A DNA stretch of 64,000 bases from Clostridium sp031626875 (lineage in GTDB: Bacteria; Bacillota; Clostridia; Clostridiales; Clostridiaceae), in contig NZ_JANDMF010000030.1 in assembly GCF_031626875.1 (NCBI RefSeq), positions 1 through 64,000 of the forward strand. The letters run 5' to 3'. Both the position numbers and the translations under genes were made by a program. This document shows, in pieces, positions 24,225 to 32,733 of this stretch (its first letter is position 1; every line of letters starts with the position of its first letter). The notes below the pieces were generated by a model that saw only the letters and a program-made list of their open reading frames with translations, was not told where the DNA came from and searched no databases.

Positions 24225-25418
24225 TTATTCTACTATGCTAGTAACAACACCTGATCCTACTGTTCTTCCACCTTCTCTTATAGCAAATCTTAATCCTTCA
24301 TCCATTGCTACTTGAGTTATTAATTCAACATTCATATCTATGTGATCCCCTGGCATTACCATTTCCATTCCTTCTGGTAGCTTAATTGATCCTGTTACGT
24401 CTGTTGTTCTGAAATAGAATTGTGGTCTATATCCATCAAAGAATGGTGTATGTCTTCCACCTTCTTCTTTTTTAAGTACGTATACTTGACCTACGAACTT
24501 GCTGTGTGGGTGTACTGATCCTGGCTTAGAGATTACTTGACCTCTTTCAATATCAGTTCTTTGTACACCTCTTAATAATGCTCCTATGTTATCTCCTGCT
24601 TGAGCATCATCTAGTAACTTTCTGAACATTTCTATTCCTGTTACTACTACCTTCTTCTTTTCTTCACTTAATCCTACGATTTCTACTTCGTCTCCTACGT
24701 GAAGAATTCCTCTTTCTACTCTTCCAGTCGCAACTGTTCCTCTACCTGTGATAGTGAATACATCTTCGATTGGCATTAAGAAAGGCTTATCTGTTGCTCT
24801 TTCTGGAGTTGGGATATAGCTATCTACTGCATCCATTAGTTCCATTATACATTTTGTTGCTTCTTCATCTGTTGGATTTTCTAATGCTTTTAATGCTGAT
24901 CCTGTTACTACTGGAATATCATCTCCTGGGAAGTTGTATTCGCTTAACAATTCTCTAACTTCCATTTCTACTAATTCTAATAATTCTGGATCATCTACCA
25001 TATCTGCTTTGTTTAAGAATACTACGATATAGTCAACACCAACTCTTGATGCTAGTAGTATATGTTCTCTTGTTTGAGGCATTGGTCCATCTGCTGCTGA
25101 ACATACTAGGATTGCTCCATCCATTTGTGCTGCTCCTGTAATCATGTTCTTAACATAGTCAGCATGTCCTGGACAGTCAACGTGCGCATAGTGTCTGTTA
25201 TCTGTTTGATATTCAACATGTGCTGTGTTGATTGTAATTCCTCTTTCTTTCTCTTCTGGCGCTTTATCTATTGATGCATAATCAAATGCTTCAGCATACC
25301 CTTTCTTTGCTAATACTGTTGTAATAGCTGCTGTTAATGTTGTCTTACCGTGGTCTACGTGACCAATTGTTCCAATATTTACGTGTGGTTTACTTCTTTC
25401 GAATTTTTCCTTTGCCAT
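24225..25418 (-). CDS. tuf: Elongation factor Tu (str-operon copy)
   Basis: GTPase that delivers aminoacyl-tRNA to the ribosomal A site. The 397-residue protein has G1 GHVDHGKT, the switch I region ERGITINTAHVEY, G3 DCPGHADYV, G4 NKADM and the C-terminal barrels ending GRTVGSGVVTSIVE. It follows fusA by 174 bases and ends with its own terminator. The second copy at 40.3 kb encodes the same protein and differs at about nine silent positions by my reading, which points to concerted evolution. Confidence 0.98.
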   Translation of the reverse strand: MAKEKFERSKPHVNIGTIGHVDHGKTTLTAAITTVLAKKGYAEAFDYASIDKAPEEKERGITINTAHVEYQTDNRHYAHVDCPGHADYVKNMITGAAQMDGAILVCSAADGPMPQTREHILLASRVGVDYIVVFLNKADMVDDPELLELVEMEVRELLSEYNFPGDDIPVVTGSALKALENPTDEEATKCIMELMDAVDSYIPTPERATDKPFLMPIEDVFTITGRGTVATGRVERGILHVGDEVEIVGLSEEKKKVVVTGIEMFRKLLDDAQAGDNIGALLRGVQRTDIERGQVISKPGSVHPHSKFVGQVYVLKKEEGGRHTPFFDGYRPQFYFRTTDVTGSIKLPEGMEMVMPGDHIDMNVELITQVAMDEGLRFAIREGGRTVGSGVVTSIVE

Positions 25419-25592
25419 TGTAAAATTCCTCCTTCATAATAGCAATTGATATAAAATCTTTTTGAAAATATTATAACTTAAAAAGATTCCAATATCTAGC
25501 TTAATTCCTTAACTTTAATTTTTCAATTATATAAATTAATTATCTAATATCATTAGATTCTTAATCCTATTAAGAGATAGTTGTAATTTAGA

Positions 25593-27659
25593 TTATTTCT
25601 TTTTTTCTCCAACTATCTTTTCTTGTACGCTCTTTGGCACTTCTTCATAGTGATCAAATACCATTGAATAGTTACCTCTACCTTGAGATCTTGATCTTAA
25701 AGTTGTTGCATATCCAAACATTTCTGATAGTGGAACAAACGCTCTAATGATTTGTGCACCATTAACAGCTTCCATACCTTCCATTCTACCTCTTCTTGAG
25801 TTGATATCACCTATAACATCACCCATATATTCTTCTGGCACAGTAACCTCAACCTTCATCATTGGTTCAAGTAATACTGGATCTGCTTTAGCCATTGCAT
25901 TCTTAAATGCCATAGATCCTGCAATCTTAAACGCCATTTCAGATGAGTCAACTTCATGGTATGACCCATGTACTAACTTAACTTTAAAGTTAATAACATT
26001 GTATCCAGCTATAATACCACTCAAAGCAGCTTCTTGTATACCTGCATCTATTGCTGGGATATATTCCTTAGGAATAGCTCCTCCAACAACAGCATTTTGA
26101 AATGAATATTCTCCTTCAGTTGGTTCCATTTCAATAACAGCGTGACCATATTGACCCTTACCACCTGATTGCTTAGCATACTTAGCCTCCGCTTTAACAG
26201 CTGCTCTAATTGTTTCCTTATAAGCAACTTGTGGCGCTCCAACATTACATTCAACTTTAAATTCTCTTTGTAATCTATCAACAATAATTTCTAAATGAAG
26301 TTCTCCCATACCAGCAATTATTGTTTGACCAGTTTCTTGATCAGTCCAAGTCTTAAAAGTTGGATCTTCTTCAGCAAGTTTAGCTAATGCCAATCCCATC
26401 TTTTCTTGACCTGCTTTAGTTTTTGGCTCGATAGCTACATTGATAACTGTATCTGGGAAATCCATAGATTCAAGAATAATTGGATTATCTTCAGTACATA
26501 AAGTATCTCCAGTTGTAGTATTTTTTAATCCTATAACAGCACCTAATTCTCCTGCTTCTAAAGAATCAACTTCTTCTCTATGATTAGCATGCATTTTAAC
26601 AAGTCTTCCAATTCTTTCTTTCTTACCCTTTGTTGAGTTAAGAACATAAGAACCACTTTCCATAACACCTGAGTACACTCTTGTGAATGCAAGTTTTCCT
26701 ACGAAAGGATCAGTAGCAATCTTAAATGCTAGAGCTGACATTCCAGATTCATCTGATGCTTCTCTCGAATCTTGTTCTCCATCTAAAGTAGTTCCTTGAA
26801 CTGCTGGAATATCTAATGGTGATGGCAAATATGCTACAACCCCATTAATCATTTCTTGAACTCCCTTATTTTTGTATGAAGAACCACAAATACAAGGATA
26901 AATTTCATTAGCTATAGTAGCTTTTCTTAATGCCGCATGTAATTCATCAGCAGTAATTTCTTCACCTTCAAGATACTTCATCATTAATTCTTCATCTGTT
27001 TCAGCTATTGCTTCAATCATAGAGTTTCTATACTCTTCTGCTTGATCTTTTAAATCAGCTGGAATTTCTTCACGTCTTACATCTTGACCTAAATCATCAT
27101 AGAATAGTATTGCCTTATTATCTATAAGGTCTACCATTCCCTTAAATTTATCTTCAGCTCCTACTGGAATTTGTATTGGAACCGCATTAGCTTTTAATCT
27201 ATCTCTTACAGTGTTTACACATCTAAAGAAATCAGCACCAGTTGCATCCATCTTATTAACATAGATCATTCTTGGTACTCCATACTTATCTGCCTGTCTC
27301 CATACAGTTTCAGTTTGTGGTTCAACTCCACTTTTTGCATCTAAAACTGTAACAGCTCCATCAAGTACTCTTAGAGATCTTTCAACCTCAACTGTAAAGT
27401 CTACGTGTCCTGGAGTATCAATAATATTTAATTCATGTCCTTCCCAGAAACAAGTAGTTGCCGCAGAAGTAATTGTTATACCTCTTTCTTGTTCTTGAAC
27501 CATCCAGTCCATTGTAGCAGCACCTTCATGAACTTCTCCTATTTTATGACTTCTTCCTGTATAAAATAAAATACGTTCAGTAGTAGTAGTTTTTCCAGCA
27601 TCAATATGTGCCATTATACCAAAATTTCGAAATTTGTCTAACGGATATTTTCTAGCCAT
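25593..27659 (-). CDS. fusA: Elongation factor G
   Basis: Translocase GTPase that moves mRNA and tRNAs after peptide bond formation. The 688 residues begin with NFGIMAHIDAGKTTTTERIL (G1), then DTPGHVDFT (G3) and NKMDATGAD (G4), and include domain IV AKYAKQSGGKGQYGHAVIEM. It is the full-length housekeeping form and sits between rpsG and tuf as in the classical str operon. The 174-base gap to tuf holds an ATCTAAT-GAT-ATTAGAT hairpin but no convincing promoter. Confidence 0.98.
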   Translation of the reverse strand: MARKYPLDKFRNFGIMAHIDAGKTTTTERILFYTGRSHKIGEVHEGAATMDWMVQEQERGITITSAATTCFWEGHELNIIDTPGHVDFTVEVERSLRVLDGAVTVLDAKSGVEPQTETVWRQADKYGVPRMIYVNKMDATGADFFRCVNTVRDRLKANAVPIQIPVGAEDKFKGMVDLIDNKAILFYDDLGQDVRREEIPADLKDQAEEYRNSMIEAIAETDEELMMKYLEGEEITADELHAALRKATIANEIYPCICGSSYKNKGVQEMINGVVAYLPSPLDIPAVQGTTLDGEQDSREASDESGMSALAFKIATDPFVGKLAFTRVYSGVMESGSYVLNSTKGKKERIGRLVKMHANHREEVDSLEAGELGAVIGLKNTTTGDTLCTEDNPIILESMDFPDTVINVAIEPKTKAGQEKMGLALAKLAEEDPTFKTWTDQETGQTIIAGMGELHLEIIVDRLQREFKVECNVGAPQVAYKETIRAAVKAEAKYAKQSGGKGQYGHAVIEMEPTEGEYSFQNAVVGGAIPKEYIPAIDAGIQEAALSGIIAGYNVINFKVKLVHGSYHEVDSSEMAFKIAGSMAFKNAMAKADPVLLEPMMKVEVTVPEEYMGDVIGDINSRRGRMEGMEAVNGAQIIRAFVPLSEMFGYATTLRSRSQGRGNYSMVFDHYEEVPKSVQEKIVGEKKK

Positions 27660-27736
27660 TTACTAGTCCTCCTCTCAATGAGTTATTATTAAATTCGAGA
27701 AAACTGTTTTGGTAAAAGAACCAAAACAGTTTTTTA

Positions 27737-28207
27737 TTAGTATCTGTAATGAGCAAAAGCCTTATTTGCTTCAGCCATCTTATGAGTATCTTCTCTCTTC
27801 TTAACAGCTGCTCCTGTATTATTAGATGCATCTAATAATTCTCCAGCTAATCTTTCACTCATAAGCTTTTCGCCTCTTTTTCTAGCTGCTGCTAACATCC
27901 ATCTGATACCTAAAGTCTGTCTTCTTTCAGCTCTAACTTCTATTGGAACTTGATATGTAGCTCCACCTATTCTTCTAGCCTTAACTTCTAGTAAAGGCAT
28001 TACATTATTCATTGCTTCTTCAAACACTTCTAATGCATCCTTACCAGTTTTCTCAGCCATTGTTTCAAAAGCTGCGTAGCATATTTTTTGTGCTACTCCT
28101 CTTTTACCATCTTCCATTATGCTGTTTATAAGCTTTGTAACAACCTTTGAGTTGTACATTGGATCTGGTAATACATCTCTTTTTGCTATATGTCCTTTTC
28201 TTGGCAC
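27737..28207 (-). CDS. rpsG: 30S ribosomal protein S7
   Basis: Primary binder of the 16S 3' major domain, near the E site. The start is GTG at 28207 with AAGGAGGG seven bases before it, giving 156 residues (family length, VPRKGHIAKRDVLPDPMYNS). A start at 28243 would add 12 unrelated residues. The end is THKMAEANKAFAHYRY. A structured 146-base gap separates it from rpsL. Confidence 0.97.
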   Translation of the reverse strand: MPRKGHIAKRDVLPDPMYNSKVVTKLINSIMEDGKRGVAQKICYAAFETMAEKTGKDALEVFEEAMNNVMPLLEVKARRIGGATYQVPIEVRAERRQTLGIRWMLAAARKRGEKLMSERLAGELLDASNNTGAAVKKREDTHKMAEANKAFAHYRY

Positions 28208-28353
28208 TTTTCTTCCCTCCTTAACATGATAATTTAAGTTCATCGGTACTCGGTATTACTTTCATACCGCAAAGTGCTAACTTCTTCATCTATATAAACT
28301 CAACTTAAAATCTATGTAAACGCTGAAGATAAGCACTAACTTTGGTTAAGAGA
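28208..28353 (-). promoter_or_regulatory. Structured rpsL-rpsG intercistronic region
   Basis: Unusually long gap for this operon. CGGTAT / ATACCG (28251-28269) forms a hairpin with a seven-base loop just upstream of the rpsG ribosome site. AGTGCT (28273-28278) pairs with AGCACT (28332-28337), and CTTC with GAAG inside it. In E. coli the S12-S7 gap is the S7 repressor site; analogous control here is inference. Confidence 0.5.
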
Positions 28354-28731
28354 CTATTTTGCCTTTGGTCTCTTAGCTCCATACTTTGATCTTCCTTGCA
28401 TTCTGTTAGCTACTCCAGCGCAGTCTAATGCACCTCTTACGATATGGTATCTAACACCAGGAAGGTCCTTAACTCTACCACCCCTTATAAGAACAACACT
28501 ATGTTCTTGTAAGTTATGTCCTACACCACCAATGTATGCAGTAACTTCATATCCATTTGTTAGTCTTACCCTAGCAATTTTTCTTAACGCTGAGTTAGGC
28601 TTCTTTGGAGTAGTAGTCTTAACTACAGTACAAACACCTCTCTTTTGAGGGCACTCTTTAAGTGCTGGCGCAGTTGAAGTAGTTGTAACTACTTTTCTTC
28701 CTTTTCTTACTAATTGGCTTATAGTTGGCAT
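28354..28731 (-). CDS. rpsL: 30S ribosomal protein S12
   Basis: Decoding-centre protein, classical target of streptomycin-resistance mutations. The 125 residues contain TTTTPKKPNSALRKIARVRL-type core sequence, GHNLQEHSVVLIRGGRVKDL and PGVRYHIVRGALDC. The lysines in KKPNSALRK and in GRVKDLPG are wild type, so the gene looks streptomycin-sensitive. It follows the L7Ae-like gene. Confidence 0.98.
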   Translation of the reverse strand: MPTISQLVRKGRKVVTTTSTAPALKECPQKRGVCTVVKTTTPKKPNSALRKIARVRLTNGYEVTAYIGGVGHNLQEHSVVLIRGGRVKDLPGVRYHIVRGALDCAGVANRMQGRSKYGAKRPKAK

Positions 28732-28788
28732 TTCTTCACCTCCTGAATTTTTATTTATCTATTTTAAATATAAAAAGATAAAACTATT

Positions 28789-29025
28789 TTATAGCATTAA
28801 TGCGGCTGAAGATTTAACTTCAATTCCACATAATTTGCCCAATTCCTTCATAGTATCAACATACTCAACTTTGATATTTTTATTTGTAGCCAAAACTATT
28901 AAGGGTGCGATTAAATTTTCATCTACATCTTTTGCTATATATAAAATATGTCCTTCTCCACTATTTATGAACTTTGAACACTGTTTTATACCTATTACCT
29001 TTTTCCCTACAAGTCTGTCTAACAT
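28789..29025 (-). CDS. L7Ae-family ribosomal protein (YbxF/L7Ae-like)
   Basis: A 78-residue protein of the L7Ae/L30e/S12e fold, which binds RNA kink-turns. It matches YbxF-type proteins (GKKVIGIKQCSKFINSGEG, LYIAKDVDENLIAPLIVLA, LCGIEVKSSAALML). It is the first gene of the str operon, preceded by AAGGAGGGATCCC and by a 12-bp perfect hairpin. Bacillus YbxF binds kink-turns in vitro but its cellular role is unclear. Confidence 0.9.
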   Translation of the reverse strand: MLDRLVGKKVIGIKQCSKFINSGEGHILYIAKDVDENLIAPLIVLATNKNIKVEYVDTMKELGKLCGIEVKSSAALML

Positions 29026-29049
29026 GGGATCCCTCCTTATATCAAACCC

Positions 29050-29080
29050 ATGAAGACAAAGAAATAGACTTTGTCTTCAT
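29050..29080 (-). promoter_or_regulatory. Perfect 12-bp hairpin in the str-operon leader
   Basis: ATGAAGACAAAG (29050-29061) pairs with CTTTGTCTTCAT (29069-29080) over a seven-base loop. It lies between the promoter at 29135-29163 and the L7Ae-like start, about 20 bases before the ATG. No T run follows, so a plain terminator is unlikely. Confidence 0.65.
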
Positions 29081-29134
29081 CGAGTCATGTAGACAATCAT
29101 ACTGTAGTGTAGCTTTAAAAATCACACAATTGGT

Positions 29135-29163
29135 ATTTTATCATTTAAGCATACACATGTCAA
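29135..29163 (-). promoter_or_regulatory. Sigma-A promoter of the str operon
   Basis: Minus strand TTGACA, 17 bases, TAAAAT, directly after the rpoC stop. It would drive the L7Ae-like gene, rpsL, rpsG, fusA and tuf. Confidence 0.85.
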
Positions 29164-29178
29164 TAAAATTGCATTATA

Positions 29179-32100
29179 CTATTCTATCGTATTTATATAC
29201 TCTTCTTCTTCGTTATTACCTTTAACATCAAGTTTCGCAGATCTATATCTCATCATACCTGTACCTGCTGGAATCAACTTACCAATAATAACATTTTCTT
29301 TCAATCCTACTAATGGATCTATCTTCCCTTTAATTGCAGCTTCTGTAAGAACTCTTGTTGTTTCTTGGAATGAAGCTGCTGATAAGAAACTATCTGTTGC
29401 TAACGCCGCTTTAGTTATTCCTAATAACGCTTGTTCTCCAATTGCTTGTTCTCCTCCGAATTCTCTAACTTTTGAATTAGCTTCTTCAAAGTCAAATATA
29501 TCTATCATAGTTCCTGGTAAAAGTTCTGTATCACCAGAATCGGAAACTTTAATTTTTCTAGTCATTTGTCTAACAACAACTTCTAGATGTTTATCATTAA
29601 TATCAACACCTTGAAGTCTATAAACTTTTTGAACTTCTGAAAGAAGATATCTTCTTGCTCCATCAATCCCTTTAATACTTGCTATATCATGTGGATTAAC
29701 AGAACCTTCTGTAATTTCATCTCCAGCTTCAATTACATCATCATTACTAACCTTAAGTCTTGAACCAAATGGTATATCATAACTTTTTTCTTCACCATCA
29801 GCATCCATTATGTGTACAGTTCTCTTCTTCTTAGTTTCTTCAACTCTTACTGTTCCATTAATTTCACTTACAATTGCAAGCCCCTTTGGTTTTCTTGCCT
29901 CAAAAAGTTCTTCAACTCTTGGAAGACCTTGAGTTATATCAGCCCCAGCAACCCCTCCAGTATGGAATGTTCTCATTGTAAGTTGTGTTCCTGGTTCACC
30001 AATAGATTGTGCTGCAATTATTCCAACAGCTTCACCTATATTAATTTGCTTTGCTGTAGCCATATTCATTCCATAACACTTTGCACATACGCCTGTTTTA
30101 CAGCTACATGTAAACACTGATCTAATTTTAACTCTCTTAATTCCAGTAGATGCAATAACTTTTGCCATATCCGCATCAACATAACTATCATTTTCTGCAA
30201 TTAATTGTCCTGTTTTATCATCCTTAACATCTTCTGCTAAATATCTACCAGTTAATCTTTCTTCAAGACCTTCAATTACCTCATTACCTTCTTTAATTTC
30301 TGATACATACATTCCTTCTTTAGTACCACAATCTTCTTCTCTAACAATAACATCTTGAGAAACATCTACAAGTCTTCTTGTTAAATATCCTGAATCTGCT
30401 GTTTTCAAGGCTGTATCAGCATTACCTTTTCTCGCACCATGAGTAGATAAGAAGTATTCTGATACATCTAACCCTTCTCTAAATGATGCTCTAATAGGCA
30501 ACTCAATAATCTTCCCTGACGGACTGGCCATAAGTCCTCTCATACCTGCTAATTGCTTAATTTGAGACTTAGAACCCCTGGCTCCTGAATCTGCCATCAT
30601 GTATATAGGATTGAACTTATCCAAACTTTCCATCAATGCATCTGCAACATCTTCTGTTGTTTTAGTCCATTTTTCAATAACTCTTTCATATCTTTCATCA
30701 TCTGATATAAATCCTCTTTTATACATCTTTTCAATCTTATCAACTGTTTCATCTGCTTCTTTTAGCAAGTCATACTTAGCTTGAGGAACTATCATATCTG
30801 ATGCAGCAACAGTAACAGCTCCAACTGATGAATAATGATAACCTAACGCTTTAATTTTATCAAGCATTATTGATGTATTAGTTGGTCCATGCTTTAGATA
30901 ACATTTATCTATAATTTTACCTAATGTTTTCTTAGTAACTAGGAAATCAACTTCTAAATTAAACTCATCATTAGAATTACTTCTATCAACAAATCCTAAA
31001 TCTTGAGGTATTGATTCATTAAATATTATTTTACCAACAGTTGTCTTAATTATTCCTGACTTTTTAACACCATCTACAATCTTAGACACTCTAACGAATA
31101 TTTCTGAATGAATATCAATCTTTTTAAGTTCATAAGCCATTATTGCTTCTTCTTTACAATAAAAATGCTTTCCTGCACCTTCTCCATTCTCTTTATCCAT
31201 TGTTAAATAGTAAGACCCCAATACCATATCTTGAGTAGGTACACAAACTGGTTTACCATCAGATGGCTTCAATATATTTCCTGCTGCAAGCATTAAAAAT
31301 CTTGCTTCTGCTTGCGCTTCTACTGATAATGGCAAATGTACAGCCATTTGATCTCCATCAAAGTCAGCATTATATGCAGTACACACTAATGGATGTAACT
31401 TTATAGCTCTACCTTCAACCAATACTGGTTGGAACGCCTGAATTCCCAATCTATGAAGAGTAGGAGCACGGTTAAGTAACACTGGATGGTCTGCTATTAC
31501 TTCTTCAAGAACATCCCATACTGCTGGCATCAATCTTTCAACCATTCTCTTGGCACTCTTAATGTTATGAGCTACCCCATCCTCAACTAACTTCTTCATT
31601 ACAAAAGGTTTAAATAACTCAATAGCCATTTCTTTTGGGAGCCCACATTGATACATTTTAAGTTCAGGTCCAACAACTATAACTGATCTTCCTGAATAGT
31701 CAACTCTTTTTCCAAGTAAATTTTGTCTAAATCTACCTTGCTTACCTTTAAGCATATCAGATAGAGACTTCAGAGCTCTGTTTCCAGGTCCTGTTACAGC
31801 CCTTCCTCTTCTACCATTATCTATAAGTGCATCAACTGCTTCTTGAAGCATTCTTTTTTCATTTCTAACAATAATATCTGGTGCACCTAAATCTAATAGC
31901 TTCTTTAATCTATTATTTCTATTTATAACTCTTCTATATAGATCATTAAGATCTGATGTGGCAAATCTACCACCATCTAATTGAACCATTGGTCTTAAAT
32001 CTGGTGGAATAACTGGAATAACATCAATAATCATCCACTCCGGATTATTTCCTGATTTCTTAAACGATTCAATAACCTCAAGTCTTCTTATTATTCTAAT

Positions 32101-32712
32101 TTTCTTTTGCCCAGTGCTTTGCTTTAAATCTTCTTTAAGTTCTATTGATTGTGCTTCTAAATCAATTTCTCCTAAAAGTTGTTTTACAGCTTCTGCACCC
32201 ATTCCAGCTACAAAACTCTCTTCTCCATATTTATCAGCAGCTTCTCTAAATTCTTTTTCATTAAGAAGTTGTTTCTTTAAAAGTGGTGTTTCTTTTGGAT
32301 CAATTACCACATATGAAGCAAAGTATAAAATTTTCTCTAACGCTCTTGGTGACATATCAAGAATCAATCCCATTCTTGATGGAATTCCTTTGAAATACCA
32401 TATGTGAGACACAGGAGCTGCAAGTTCTATATGCCCCATTCTCTCTCTTCTTACTTTAGCTTTAGTAACTTCTACGCCACATCTGTCGCAGACGATACCC
32501 TTATATCTTACTCTTTTGTACTTACCACAGTGACATTCCCAGTCTTTCATAGGTCCAAATATTCTTTCACAGAACAAACCATCTCTTTCAGGTTTTAAGG
32601 TTCTGTAGTTAATTGTTTCCGGCTTCTTTACTTCTCCTCTAGACCATTGTCTAACTTGCCCTGGAGAAGCCAACCCAATTTGCATTGCATCAAAATTATT
32701 TAATTCAAACAA
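29179..32712 (-). CDS. rpoC: DNA-directed RNA polymerase subunit beta'
   Basis: Catalytic subunit carrying the active-site magnesium in NADFDGDQMAVHLP. The 1177-residue protein starts at a TTG (32712) after GGGAGG. It has the N-terminal zinc ribbon (CHCGKYKRVRYKGIVCDRCG), the bridge-helix/trigger-loop region (IAAQSIGEPGTQLTMRTFHT) and the second zinc site (CSCKTGVCAKCYG). It lies 21 bases after rpoB. Length is typical for Firmicutes. Confidence 0.98.
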   Translation of the reverse strand: MFELNNFDAMQIGLASPGQVRQWSRGEVKKPETINYRTLKPERDGLFCERIFGPMKDWECHCGKYKRVRYKGIVCDRCGVEVTKAKVRRERMGHIELAAPVSHIWYFKGIPSRMGLILDMSPRALEKILYFASYVVIDPKETPLLKKQLLNEKEFREAADKYGEESFVAGMGAEAVKQLLGEIDLEAQSIELKEDLKQSTGQKKIRIIRRLEVIESFKKSGNNPEWMIIDVIPVIPPDLRPMVQLDGGRFATSDLNDLYRRVINRNNRLKKLLDLGAPDIIVRNEKRMLQEAVDALIDNGRRGRAVTGPGNRALKSLSDMLKGKQGRFRQNLLGKRVDYSGRSVIVVGPELKMYQCGLPKEMAIELFKPFVMKKLVEDGVAHNIKSAKRMVERLMPAVWDVLEEVIADHPVLLNRAPTLHRLGIQAFQPVLVEGRAIKLHPLVCTAYNADFDGDQMAVHLPLSVEAQAEARFLMLAAGNILKPSDGKPVCVPTQDMVLGSYYLTMDKENGEGAGKHFYCKEEAIMAYELKKIDIHSEIFVRVSKIVDGVKKSGIIKTTVGKIIFNESIPQDLGFVDRSNSNDEFNLEVDFLVTKKTLGKIIDKCYLKHGPTNTSIMLDKIKALGYHYSSVGAVTVAASDMIVPQAKYDLLKEADETVDKIEKMYKRGFISDDERYERVIEKWTKTTEDVADALMESLDKFNPIYMMADSGARGSKSQIKQLAGMRGLMASPSGKIIELPIRASFREGLDVSEYFLSTHGARKGNADTALKTADSGYLTRRLVDVSQDVIVREEDCGTKEGMYVSEIKEGNEVIEGLEERLTGRYLAEDVKDDKTGQLIAENDSYVDADMAKVIASTGIKRVKIRSVFTCSCKTGVCAKCYGMNMATAKQINIGEAVGIIAAQSIGEPGTQLTMRTFHTGGVAGADITQGLPRVEELFEARKPKGLAIVSEINGTVRVEETKKKRTVHIMDADGEEKSYDIPFGSRLKVSNDDVIEAGDEITEGSVNPHDIASIKGIDGARRYLLSEVQKVYRLQGVDINDKHLEVVVRQMTRKIKVSDSGDTELLPGTMIDIFDFEEANSKVREFGGEQAIGEQALLGITKAALATDSFLSAASFQETTRVLTEAAIKGKIDPLVGLKENVIIGKLIPAGTGMMRYRSAKLDVKGNNEEEEYINTIE

Positions 32713-32733
32713 GGGTATATCCTCCCTTCAAAA

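Noticed and set aside
24770..24958. Plus-strand 62-residue frames opposite both tuf genes
   Set aside because: Leu-rich antisense frames that recur only because the tuf copies are nearly identical.
29050..29080. Str-leader hairpin as an intrinsic terminator of rpoC
   Set aside because: The stem is perfect but no U tract follows, and it lies downstream of the str promoter; a regulatory stem fits better.
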